A stretch of 64,000 nucleotides of DNA from Metopolophium dirhodum (taxonomy: Eukaryota > Arthropoda > Insecta > Hemiptera > Aphididae). The stretch is from the NCBI RefSeq assembly GCF_019925205.1, contig NC_083567.1, positions 5,518,001-5,582,000 of the forward strand, read 5' to 3'. Each line of letters begins with the position of its first letter. The stretch's first letter is position 1. The notes beneath the pieces are model-generated. The model was given only the letters and a program-made list of their open reading frames with translations, was not told where the DNA came from and did not search any database. Positions 1 to 10,110 of the stretch are shown here, piece by piece. The translations under genes were made by a program, and so were the position numbers.

Positions 1-877
1 AAAAATAGTTACGGTTTCAAGCCCTGTAAGAATGTGCATCACACCACACGTCATGAAAATACGCATAACCAAGTGCCTACGTAGCGTCAAAAACATAAAC
101 AATTTATTATCAAAAAATATAATTAGAAATAATAAGTCAATTTTTTTTTATCATGGACTGAGGTTGAATTTTTTTTAACAAATATGATTAATTCCAATAA
201 CAAGTTTTTTTCAAATAGTCAAATAATATATTTTAGTTTTACATATTACATAATTTCAGTCGTTTAATATTGATATATTCAAAGAATGTTTATCTATTGT
301 AATTTATCAATTTTAAATTATTAGTAGTTAAACATATTTAAGTTTTTATAAACTTAAATCGTCGGTTAATCATAGGTCATATACTTTTTATTTTTTTACC
401 AAAACTGGTTAACATATTATATAATAATATACCACTATTTATACACGAATGTACGACGATTCCGGCTTTAGTTTATTAGGATATTCAATTGTACAAGTGA
501 ATCTTTAAAAGTTCATAGGTAAGTAATGGGTAATCTATTAATCTGTAATGGGATATATTATATTTTAAATTATTATAATGCACCGTTAACACTAACCAGT
601 AACCATAAAGAGCTAAATGCATTGAAATATGCTAAGGTATACACTATAGGTATAGGTGTATTTGGGATCCTTACTAAAAATTCAATAATATAACCCAATT
701 TTTTGCCCCATTTTTGTGTGCATGCGCATATCTCAAAAAGTACTCAACGGATTTCAATATGGTTTTCACTAATGGACCGTTTGAATTACAGAGAAGGTTT
801 TAATGTATAATTTGTTTTGGAAAAATTAATTGGGTGGTCAAAAATAATAACACTAATATCTATATTATACATAATAT
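1..877. other. AT-rich non-coding stretch
   Basis: I see no gene here. The sequence is very AT-rich with homopolymer A and T runs. Around 700-830 the wording (a T-rich stretch, then 'aaaaagtactcaacgg') resembles heads of insect Helitron- or RTE-type repeats, so the element annotated next may begin about 180 bp earlier than I placed it. Confidence 0.5.
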
Positions 878-1345
878 ATAAAAATGAATGTTTGTCTGTA
901 TGTCATCCTTTATGCATTCCTAAACAGCTGAACCGATTTTGATGACATTTTTGTGTGTGTTTGAGTGGTTTCTTGGATGATTTAGATTTATAATTTGACC
1001 GGTAGGTCCAAATCAGGGAGGTGCTCAAACAGGGATTTTGAGATTTACGATGGACACTTTTGTTTATAAAATGGTCGTTATTGGTTATAGGAGAAATAAT
1101 AATTAGTAAAAATTAGTATTTTATTTGTATATTGGTTGCCATTGGGTAATCGGGCAGATCGAGCATGCTTACAATCGAATTTTCGCACATTGTCCGTGAT
1201 CCGACGGAATCAGATTGCCTACCACGCGGAGTGGCTGAATTGCATTTACTGCAGCGAGTTACACCCAAAAAGAGTCGAACACAATTTTTTTTAAGAGTTG
1301 TTTTCATTTTTCATGGCCAACGGTGTGTGCAGCCGGATCAGCTAG
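878..1345 (+). mobile_element. Non-autonomous Helitron-like element
   Basis: Its head (aaaaatgaatgtttgtctgt at about 880) recurs at about 27058, and its tail (ggatcagctag, ending CTAG followed by T) recurs at about 27809-27819. A terminal CTAG next to a T, with no inverted repeats, is the pattern known for Helitrons. No Rep/helicase is encoded, and the short ORFs inside look like chance frames. An RTE-derived fragment is an alternative. Confidence 0.45.
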
Positions 1346-1470
1346 TAATTAGGCATTGGATCACTCTGTAGAATATTTATCTACTTCAGTGGTTCCCAAA
1401 CTGTAAGGCACGCTTCCCCTGGAAGGCGCGAGCACTTGACAGGGGAGGCGCTAGCCACGTGGTAAATAAT

Positions 1471-2966
1471 GATTTTTTTAAATCAACAATAATTTTGCAT
1501 ACAGTTATATTGTAAGATTATACTTAATTCGGGGATTTTCGAGATAGTCGCTACATCTAGCCAGCGTTATCGCGTTATCGATAACCCAATATTATCGCGT
1601 CTTTCCGAATATTGTCGAATTATATAATGACCAATATATGTGTCCGAAAATAGCAGTAGACAGTAAAAGTCGCGAATAAGCTGTACGTGAAGTGTGTACG
1701 GTATCGGAGTGTGCGTATAAATTCGTGTTGTATTTTTCCCTATTTATAATGGAAACATTTCTCAACATTATGAGTACCTACATCCAAACGTTATTATTAT
1801 TATTATTATTTTTTTTTATTATAAAACAAGAATATATACAATCGTCAATCTGTAATAATCTATACAATGGGTAATATGGAGGATACAAGTATACAAGACG
1901 GGTCGGCCTGATAGAAGGGGGGGAGTCCAATGACCCTACTTCAAACGTTATTATTAAACAGAAAACAAGCACATTGTTTGTATTAAGATTAAAATATATT
2001 AATAGCCATTGTTTTTTTTTCATTAAAATTAAAAATGTTTTAATACATTGAATATAAATTTAATATTATTTACTAAGTATACTACCAAATACCAATTTAA
2101 CCGCATCGCACTTTTGCTGACTACCGTACATGATACATACCTGTCCATAGATTTCGGTTCAAAGAGAACGTCGTTTCCTTAACCTCCAAATGTATTTTAG
2201 TAACAAAAAATAACTTATATAGTAAAGTTACAAAATATTGTTAAGTGCTTATCGTTTTTCGTAACAGGCTAAATAAAATACATTAAAATGCACCTAATTA
2301 TACAGTTACATATGATGAGGCCAGGCCAGGCCAAACAACAAATGCATTTAAACCACGGCATGGAGGATATTAGTATCTTAGAATCATAATTTAGATGATG
2401 ACAATATATAAAATATAAACAATAATACAAATTATAATAATTAAACATGACATTTGATTCTACTTTTTATTCTATAAATTCTATATATTTTTATAATTAA
2501 TACATAAGGTTGCAAATTTTTTTTTAGTGAAATAGCCTCTCGAGGAGGCTTATCTTTCCCCTTGAATCATGGGAGTTAAGACGTGAAAATATAAATGCCA
2601 GTGTGACACTGACAAATTTAACGATTTCAATACAATGCATCATCTATAATAGTACATAAACATTCAATATGTGCGCGCGTTCATCAGCGAATAGTGGCTC
2701 TTATACCACAAAGATATACCATAAATAATATAATATCAAATCCCATATAATATTGTAAATTTGTAACCTATCGTAGTTATCATAAGCCAATAATTAAATT
2801 TATTAAATATGATAATAATGATGCAAATAATTTAACTATTGAGGAACTGTAAATTGTAAAAATGAAAAATAGCCGTTTTTATAAGACATTAATAATGCTT
2901 ATTTATCAGTTATCAGTTATCACATACCTACTACGCACCTACCTGATACAATTAAGTCCACCCATT
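1471..2966. other. Non-coding interior of the TE nest
   Basis: There is no gene. A (TTA)n run lies near 1791-1812 and a seven-G run near 1916-1923. AT-rich filler continues to the next repeat copy. I recognise nothing else. Confidence 0.4.
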
Positions 2967-3290
2967 TTAGATTCTGAGCGGAGCGAGGAAGCTAGTGGTT
3001 TTACAATGGTGTTTATTTTTTATTTTTTTTATATCCTATATACAAAAATTTCTATCAGAAGGAGTGCTTCGATTTCAATATATAGTACCTTATCTTTTAG
3101 AAAATTGGATCAAGATGATACTTTAAAGAGGTCATTTTTTGATTTTCTCAAAAGTAATTTAATGCCACTGGAAAACTACTGACAAATTACAAAAAACCGC
3201 TTAAAATGGGATTTTAATTTCTAACGCTTTGTTTATCACCGTAGCGACGAATAAAAAATGATAATGTTATAATATTAATTTAACTTAAAG
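2967..3290 (-). repeat. 'GATTCTGAGCGGAGCGA' repeat family, partial copy
   Basis: The copy begins tagattctgagcggagcgag and continues with a 'ggttttacaatggtg' segment, matching the copy at 39952. Relative to the copies at 3317 and 8704 it is inverted. It is AT-rich, and an apparent 106-codon ORF across it (2862-3182) is repeat sequence, not a gene. The right boundary is approximate. Confidence 0.6.
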
Positions 3291-3316
3291 GCTATAATAA
3301 AATAAATAATAACAAT

Positions 3317-4416
3317 TTAAAAAAAGTTGGGTAAGTGAATGTCGCCCTGCTGTACAGTAGGTTACAAGTGGGTCACTGTAATGGATGGTGTTAAATTTGA
3401 ATTCAATGATATAATATCATTGTATAAGAAAAACGATTCTGAGCGAAAACGGTTAGGTCAGTCAGCCTATGATATTACCAAATACATTTGATGATATTAT
3501 TGTGAATAAAGTAATTTATATATAACCTATTTACGTGGAGCCTTGTTTTAAATTTTCAATCCTTAGCTATAAAAGTTGAACATTTTATACATTTTTAACT
3601 ACAAAATAATTACTAAATAAATTTGATAAATTTTGTCAAAATTTAAACTTTAAATGCTTATACAAAAAAAATTGTACCTATGTATTTTTAATATTTTTCA
3701 ACTGCTATTAGAACGATATATCAGGAGCCTTATATTAAATTTTCACGCTTTTTATTATATCACGCTTATATTTATAGAAAAAAAACTAAAAAAAATTTTA
3801 ACTGACAATGTCCGTAAACAGCTCAAAAAGAGTCAAATTATTTTCAAAGTAATATAGTGTATAGAAAATGATAATATAAACATTCAGTCAAAATTTCATG
3901 TCCCTACGGTCATTTGTTTTAGAGTTACACCAAAAACCAAAATCTATTTTCTCGAAAACAGATTTTGCTTAAAAATTCCCGTTTTTCCTTAATTTTTCTT
4001 TTGTTTTTCACGTCGCTTTTGAAAACTACTGGGAAACCAAAGTACCAATTAGATTCACTTTCCTATCAGAAAAGTTACTGTTGAAGAAAATCCAAGCACT
4101 TTTACTGTCCTAAAAGATGATGACAGACACAAAAAAAAATAAAAAAATTTAAAAACACACATCATTGTAAAATCAATACATTCATCGCTTCGCTCAGAAT
4201 CTAAAATAAAAAAAAACCCATCATTATAAAATCAGTACATTCATCGCTTTGCTCAGAATCTAAAATCCAGACTGATAAACCGTCTCCGCTCAGAATCGTT
4301 TTTCTTATACAATGATATAATATCATTGAATTTAAGTTTAATACAATCCATTATACATTGACTCACTTGTAACCTACTGTACAGCAGAGCGACATCCACT
4401 TACCCGCTTTTTTTAA
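3317..4416 (+). mobile_element. Complete 1.1-kb non-autonomous element with long TIRs
   Basis: The first about 120 bp (gggtaagtg, then ctgtacagtaggttac, then an AATTCAATGATATAATATCA block, then gattctgagcg) reappear inverted at about 4295-4416. The long terminal inverted repeats are therefore visible directly. The outer edges read TTAAAAAAAG and CTTTTTTTAA, which could mean a TTAA target, but another copy (38478) lacks TTAA. Two inner 'cgct(t/c)(c/t)gctcagaatct' modules lie before the right TIR. It encodes nothing convincing. It sits upstream of the UGT and is the best reference copy of this family in the window. Confidence 0.75.
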
Positions 4417-4609
4417 CTTGATTATAAACCAATAATCAACATTTTTTAGTTGAAGTTTTCACTTATGTCTACCGCCCAAAGATGGTAATTTTTTATCAGT
4501 TCCTTTAAGTCCCTAAACCAAGTGTTTGGTATACATTTTTCAAGTGGTACCGACCATTTTTAGAATTTGTAGGTGTGACTCGCGGATGTAAAAACGTTTA
4601 GAACCACTG

Positions 4610-4681
4610 ATGCAGACGAATAATATATTATAATATTTGCATTGTGTCACAGGTTACAGTTGCCGATAACAGGAAAGAACA
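4610..4681 (+). promoter_or_regulatory. Candidate UGT 5' flank or 5' UTR
   Basis: Only 72 bp separate the CAGTGGTT-type transposon end from the UGT start codon. A TATA-like tatattataa lies near 4624-4633 and an initiator-like TCACAG near 4646. Alternatively 'gataacag' just before 4672 could be a 3' splice site of a non-coding first exon. Both readings are inference. Confidence 0.25.
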
Positions 4682-5512
4682 ATGTCGAGTTGTGCGGTGT
4701 TGCAGTTGATCGCGTTTTGCGCGTGTCCCGCACTGATCCTGCAGCAGTGGACGCCGGCCGGCGCCGCGAACATCCTGGCCGTGCAGCCGAGCCCGGGACG
4801 GAGCCACTGGAACATGATGCGGGCCGTACTGCGAGCGCTGACCGACCATGGTCACACAGTTACCGTGTTCACGCCGTTCGTTGACGGCGACCGGGACGGC
4901 TACACAGAGGTGGACGTGTCCGGGCCAATGAAAGCGCGTGTGGGCCTAAACGCTACGTTCTTGTTCGAGACGTTCGGCACCACGCGAAAGTTGATGACGA
5001 ACATGATGCGGGCCACACGGTCGGGATGCGACACGATCTACGAACAACGACGCATGGTGGACATCTTGGACGGGGCGGCGAAGCGGCGATTCGACCTGGT
5101 CGTCACCGAACCGTTGGTGTCCGAGTGCGTGGCGTACGTGGCCACGGCGCTCAACGTGCCCGTGCTGTACGTGGTCCCGCCGCCGATCGTCACGTATCTG
5201 GAACGTTCGTTGACCGGCCACGTACCGAACCCGGCGGCCGGCGGTCACTTGCTGTCCCGCCGAGGCGTGCCCAAAACGTTCGCCGAGCGTCTTGCCAACG
5301 CGGCGCTGACGGTGTACTGTTCGACGCTGACGTGGTACGCCGAATGGCAGCTCCGGTGGGCCGATCCGAGACCGTACGACGCGGTGGACCTGGTCAGACC
5401 GTCGCTGATTTTCAGCAACACGCACTTCATCACCGAACCGGCTCGGCCGCTCTCGCCGGACGTCGTCCAAATCGGTGGAATACATCTGACCACGCCCAAA
5501 CGGTTACCGAAT
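4682..5512 (+). CDS. UGT exon 1: signal peptide and acceptor-binding domain
   Basis: It encodes 277 codons, intact. Residues 1-28 are a hydrophobic signal peptide (MSSCAVLQLIAFCAC...) ending just before ANILAV. The PGRSHWN motif places a histidine at residue 42, where the catalytic His of UGTs lies. FDLVVTEPLVSECVA (137-151) is the usual region of the His-activating acid; here the residue is Glu143. LIFSNTHFITE (242-252) and VQIGGIHL (262-269) are typical late N-domain motifs. The ATG at 4682 is chosen because it starts a proper signal peptide. The donor is AAT|GTAATT at 5513 and leaves phase 0. The coding strand is strongly G/C-ending, unlike the flanks, and the long ORFs in other frames here are shadows of it. 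Confidence 0.92.
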
Positions 5513-5866
5513 GTAATTATTGCCAATAGGGGAATTAATGCTAAAGGGGGGAGTAAAGCTATACTTATAGGGTATTGTCCGAGTTGCGGTCGCAATAGAC
5601 GAATTGCGGTCTTAATAATATTGAAGGTAAAATTAACGTCTTAATTGCGGTCAGTATCCGGTTATCGATTATCCGATGAACTCTTATCCAATTTTCGATA
5701 ATATGGAATGTTGCCAAAATTTTGTAATTTATTATTTTCACATATTATTACACCAATTATTATGATACGAGACGCGAGCTTTATCGACAATGTTATCGTA
5801 CGTCAACGTAAGTCAACGTTATATCGTTTAGTCTATTGCAAGACGTTTTTGTATCAACACGTCAAA

Positions 5867-6076
5867 ATGTCACAACTATCTGTAATGTATAGTGAAAAAG
5901 GGAAAATTTTGCTTGTATTAAATAATTTTAAATTTAGAGAGTACCGTCTGCTTAAGACAGGAGAAATGTCTTGGAGTTGCACTAATAAAAATTGCAATGC
6001 AAAACTCTACACTATCGGGGAAAAACACTTATTTTCAAGAACGCAAAATGACCATAAAAAGACAGACAGAAGATAA
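5867..6076 (+). pseudogene. FLYWCH zinc-finger domain of the MULE
   Basis: This DNA-binding domain sits at the N terminus of many animal MULE transposases. The ORF opens at 5708, but the likely start is the ATG at 5867 (MSQLSVMYSEKGK). The pattern NFKFREY...WSCTNKNCNAKLY...NDH shows the F, Y, W, C-x4-C and first His of the finger. The second His of the expected HxH pair is Lys (NDHKK), so the zinc site is damaged. The frame ends at TAA 6074-6076, whereas the downstream transposase resumes in another frame at 6091. A frameshift or a lost short exon separates them. Confidence 0.7.
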
Positions 6077-6090
6077 ACAACTCGGTAAAA

Positions 6091-7217
6091 ATGAAGGCTG
6101 ATGAATTATCATTTTCGGAAAGGCCAAGGAAAATAATTCGTCAAGAGGTGGAGAAAGATGTCAATATTTTGAATACATTCACAGACAGAGACATGATTCG
6201 CATAGGTAAATAAATTAAATTAATAATATAGGTGAAATACCTAAAATTTTAAAATGTAATACAAAATTTCTCATAAATTATAATAGTTATTTTTAATTAA
6301 TCTTTATTGTTCTTAATATTTAAATTTTAAATCATAATTATAATTTTTATAAAAATTAGAAAATTCAAAATTTCTGATTTCAAATTAACAACGTTTTTTT
6401 GTTTATTTTCGTTTTCATTTTTCTACCTATTTAAATTCCAAACTATTGATTTTTAGGGAAAAATATTAATCGTGCAAAATTACAACGATTACCAAAGTTA
6501 CCAAAATGTATGGACGATGTACATGACTATTTGGATATGGACGAAGTGATATGTACGAAAAGAGAAAATTTAGTAATATTCAACGATAAATCATGCAATA
6601 TAATAATATTTTCATGCGAAAGTAATTTGAAATTCATGTGCAGTGTTGAAACTATTTTAGTGGATGCCACTTTTAACTATTGTACAAAATTATTTCAGCA
6701 GATGTTTACAGTTATTGGTTTCAAAAATAACAAATATGTTCCTGTTGCACTAAGTTTATTAAAAGATAAAAAAGATTTATCGTACACAACTGTTATGTCT
6801 ACGCTGAAAAGTAAATGTTTGGAAATTAATTTAATATTTAAACCACAACATATAGTTTCTGATTTTGAAAAAGGAATTCTTCAAGCTCCAAGAAAAGAAT
6901 TCCCGGACACCACTTTGATTGGATGCAGATTTCATCTCAGTCAAGCCTGATGGAGAAAAATAATGGGATTAGGACTGACTTTAGAGTACAAGAATAAGAA
7001 CTCGGAAATTGGAAAATGGTTACACTACTTTTTTGGATTGACTTTTCTCCCTCCAGATGAAGTGGGAAATGTGTTTTTAGTTTTGGAAACTAATAAAAAA
7101 AGCGAGAGCATAAATCAGAAATGTATTAAAAATAAAATACAACAGTATTTGAAAAAACAAATTGACTCGCTGACATTTGTGAAATGTGTATCATACAAAT
7201 ATGAACCGGTTTAATAT
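6091..7217 (+). pseudogene. MULE transposase core (DDE), broken
   Basis: The enzyme cuts and rejoins DNA at the element ends. Exon A is 6091-6205, with a GTAAAT donor. Exon B starts at 6457 after tttttag, and the join keeps the frame. Counting from Met at 6510, VDATFNY carries the first catalytic Asp (52), IVSDFEKG the second (118), and IGCRFHLSQA is the C...H motif of MULEs (139-146). The frame is cut by TGA at 6948-6950, where relatives carry a Trp. It then continues in frame from 6951 (WRKIMGLGL, EIGKWLHYFFGL) to TAA at 7212-7214. The segment that would carry the third acidic residue seems absent or shortened. Not functional as read. Confidence 0.8.
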
Positions 7218-8533
7218 TATAAATGTATTAATTTTATTCGTTGAATGTGTGTTTTGTATTTTAAAATGTGACTTTATTATAATTTAATAAACTAAATAAA
7301 CTAACTATAAATTTGTATTTTGACGTAACGTATTTTGACCGTTTCATTTTTGTATTTAGCATAATAATATGCAACTATGTCAATATTAAAAACATAATAA
7401 TTATTAATCATATTTTTTTACCACAACTAGGATTTTTACCTATTTTGATATTTAACCTGTTTTGATCCCGACCGCAACTCGGATTTTTTTTTTTACCTGT
7501 TATAATCTCGACCGCAACTCGGTATCAACCACTTATAGGGGCATTTAATGCCAACGCATTTACCCCCTCAATTGAAATACAAGTATACCACACGAAAAAA
7601 AAATCATTAATCTGACGTTGTCGTTAAATAGTTCGTTTATAAATTTATAATTTTAGCGATAGACTAAGACGGAAGACGATGTGTTATATAATAATATATG
7701 ATATTAATAATAAGTAATAACCAATATAGCTCCTACTCGCATATTAATGAAGCTTGATAATTCTTTATCAGCATTTATAGTTATAAATACTTACTAGGTT
7801 TAAAATGTAAAAAAAAATGTAAAATATGACGTATAATAATATTTTTTTTTGGATAGTTGGATGTCGATCTAAATTCACATTAAAAAAATAAAAATTATAA
7901 TTTCAACTAAATGTATACCTATAGGTGACTACATTGTAAATTATTTATATTTCTAATTGTTTAATTAACTTAGTACATTTTTTTAAATTTCACGTCGATA
8001 TAAATGTAGATTAAGAAGTATAATTTGTTTGCAAAAAAAATATTTTTTGATGATTTCAAATCTAGAAAATAAAAAATTCTAATAGCGATAAACCTTACAA
8101 GTTACAAAAAAAGTTAGTGTTTACCTTTAAAAAAAATACGTGCGCAGATCTGGATGTCGTCTTTAGTGAAATATTAATTGTTGTCAGCATCTTTCAAGAA
8201 CGTAACAACGCAAACTTATAAATTTATGAGTCTCAAATAGCTCATAATATATGAGTAAAATATTACAATAATTTAAGAATGTTCATAGCTCATCAGAAAA
8301 ATTAAAATATCGAAAAAACACTAAAATAAACACACAGAATGTTGTTACCCATCTTCAAACGTTATAATATGTCGATTAACTTAAACATTATAATGTACTA
8401 GGGTAGACTTGAACTGGCGAACGTAAATTATTTGTTATACGCTCTTATAGGTCCTTTTGATTTCATCATGTTTGTAGGACTATGCAGGTCTTTGAAAATT
8501 GTATATATATTTTTTTACGCTACCGGTTAACAG

Positions 8534-8710
8534 GACATTTTGGAATTCATCGACGACGCACCTCAGGGAGTGATCTACTTCACATTCGGTTCCGTGGTAT
8601 CGATAGCATCGTTACCGGAGAACGTACTGAGCTCGTTACGAGAGGCACTCGCTCAGGTTCCGCAAAAGGTTTTGTGGAAATACGAAGGCGAAATGGAGGA
8701 CAAACAGTAG
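8534..8710 (+). CDS. UGT exon 2 (first part of donor-binding domain), truncated
   Basis: The acceptor is ttaacag|GAC. The exon reads DILEFIDDAPQGVIYFTFGS then VVSIASLPENVL..., closely matching the segment after the domain linker in insect UGTs, and ends KVLWKYEGEMEDKQ. TAG follows at 8708. In intact UGTs this point continues with a 'KNVM..KWFPQ'-type stretch. Here the sequence switches at 'acag' to a repeat that elsewhere in the window has a further 45-50 bp of TIR before this base. The junction shows a shared 'acag', consistent with deletion or end-joining at microhomology rather than clean insertion. Confidence 0.85.
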   Translation, partial: DILEFIDDAPQGVIYFTFGSVVSIASLPENVLSSLREALAQVPQKVLWKYEGEMEDKQ

Positions 8711-10110
8711 GTTACAAGTGGGTCACTGTAATGGATGGTGTTAAGTTTGAATTCAATGATATAATATCATTGTATAAGAAAAACGTTTCTGAGCGAAAAC
8801 GGTCCGTCAGCCTATGATATTACCAAGTATATTTGGTGATATTATTGCGAATAAAGTAATTTATATATAACCTATTTACGTGGAGCCTTGTTATAAATTT
8901 TTAATCCTTAGCTACAAATGTTGAACATTTTATACATTTTTAACTACAAAATAATTATTACATTTTAATTTTGATAAATTTTTTCAAAATTTGAACTTTA
9001 AATACTTATAAAAAAAAATTTATGCCTGTATATTTTCAATATTTTTTAACTGCTATTGTAACAATATATCAAGAGTCTTATTTTCAATTTTCACGCTTTT
9101 CTACTCAACAATTAAAATTTTAATGATATTCATATAAAAAAAAACTAAAAAAATTGTAAACAGACAATGTCCGTAAACAGCTCAAAAAGTGTCAAATTAT
9201 TTTCAAAATTTTATCATGTATAGAAAATGCTAATATAAACATTCAGTGAAACTTTCAAGTATCTACAGTCATACGTTTTTTAATTACAACAAAATAAGAA
9301 AATCGTTACACGAGAAATCGAGTGATTATCAAATGTTGTAAAAATATGAATTTCAAACGCTCATAAAAATTTAATTTGACTTTCTTATAGACATTTTTTT
9401 TTTGATAAAGGTAGATAAACTTATGGATAATCTTGTATTACATTTTCAAATCTTAGATTTAAAAAGAAAAATTGTTATGAATTCTAAACTCAAAATAATA
9501 TGCTAATTTTCGTGATATTTCCGTATTTTGTCAATATTTGAACTTTTAATGCTTATAAATAAAAACTGTGACCAAGGATTTTTAATTTTTTTTATCTGCC
9601 TTTGAAACAATAACCTAGGAGCCTTCTATTACATTTTCAAGCTTTTTTACCCAACAGATTAAATTTTATTGATATTTATAGAAAAAAAAACTAAAAAAAA
9701 TGGAAATTGACAATGTCCGTAAACAGCTCAAAATAAGTCAAAATATTTGGAAAATGTTATGGTGTATAGGAAATGCAATTATAAACATTCAGTCAAAATG
9801 TCATGTCCCTACAGTCATTTGTTTTAAAGTTACACCAAAAACCAAAATCGATTTTCTCGAAAACAAATTTTGCGTAAAAATTCCCATATTATCTTTTGTT
9901 TTCACGTCGCTTTTGAAAATTACTGTGAAATTTTTACTTTTGAACCCCTAAAGTACTAATTAGATTCACTTTCCTATCAGAAAAGTTACTGTTGAAGAAA
10001 ATCCAAGCACTTTTACTGTTCTAAAAGGTGACGACAGACACTATAGAATAAAAAAAATTTAAAAACCCATCATTGTAAAATCAATACATTCATCGCTCCG
10101 CTCAGAATCT
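8704..10110 (+). repeat. 'GATTCTGAGCGGAGCGA' family, end-truncated copy fused to UGT exon 2
   Basis: It matches 3352 onward almost base for base through the TIR interior (cagtaggttacaagtggg) and the following about 230 bp. It then continues through a longer interior with repeated 'ccgtaaacagctcaaa' modules (about 9171 and 9718). It ends at catcgctccgctcagaatct. Both outer TIR tips are missing. ORFs inside are repeat-derived. Confidence 0.75.

Larger units (their letters stand above)
1387..4609. mobile_element. Possible hAT-type element with nested insertions
   Basis: The left edge starts CAGTGGTTCCCAAACTG and the right edge ends AGAACCACTG, so the outermost ten bases or so form an inverted pair of the CAGTGGTT type known from hAT elements. 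Between them lie other repeats, including a complete 1.1-kb TIR element. The 8 bp flanking each edge (atctactt and atgcagac) do not match as a target duplication. The two ends may therefore belong to different insertions, or the flanks have decayed. No transposase is visible. Confidence 0.3.
5528..7567 (+). mobile_element. Degenerate MULE (Mutator-like) transposon with FLYWCH finger
   Basis: A two-exon transposase relic is flanked by imperfect inverted ends: left ggggaattaatgct..., right ...accccct. The 14-mer ccgagttgcggtcg is repeated near the ends, once at 5579 and twice inverted at 7469 and 7509, with degenerate copies at about 5600 and 5640. Ends are approximate because I could not find an exact 9-bp target duplication. 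The element is in the same orientation as the host gene and lies wholly inside its intron, so it need not disrupt the UGT protein if spliced out. Confidence 0.75.
5513..8533 (+). other. UGT intron carrying a Mutator-like element
   Basis: A GT donor (5513) and an AG acceptor (ttaacag|gac at 8533) flank the intron, and the joined reading ...KRLPN|DILEFIDDAP... fits UGT proteins. Most of the first 2 kb is a transposon. The remaining 7568-8533 is AT-rich with no gene. Confidence 0.8.
4682..8710 (+). pseudogene. UDP-glycosyltransferase gene, truncated after exon 2
   Basis: Members of this family move a sugar from UDP-glucose or a related donor onto small lipophilic molecules (plant toxins, insecticides, pigments) at the ER membrane. 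Two exons join in phase 0 across a GT...AG intron (5513-8533) to give 335 codons, against roughly 510-530 usual for insect UGTs. Present are a signal peptide, the acceptor-binding N domain and the first part of the donor-binding C domain with its TFGSV motif. Missing are the UGT signature segment, the C-terminal transmembrane helix and the cytosolic tail. The frame stops at TAG 8708-8710, exactly where a repeat copy begins. The codons are GC-rich and free of internal stops, so the break looks recent or could be an assembly or allelic variant. I saw no further UGT exon downstream in this window. Confidence 0.85.

Noticed and set aside
2862..3182. 106-codon plus-strand ORF
   Set aside because: It overlaps a copy of the GATTCTGAGCGGAGCGA repeat, which recurs elsewhere without a frame.
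1387..4609. Treating the two CAGTGGTT ends as one certain hAT insertion
   Set aside because: The flanking 8-mers do not match, so it is kept only as a low-confidence feature.
4946..5595. Long ORFs on both strands within UGT exon 1
   Set aside because: They are shadows of the GC-rich exon in other frames; only the plus-strand UGT frame has motifs and a signal peptide.
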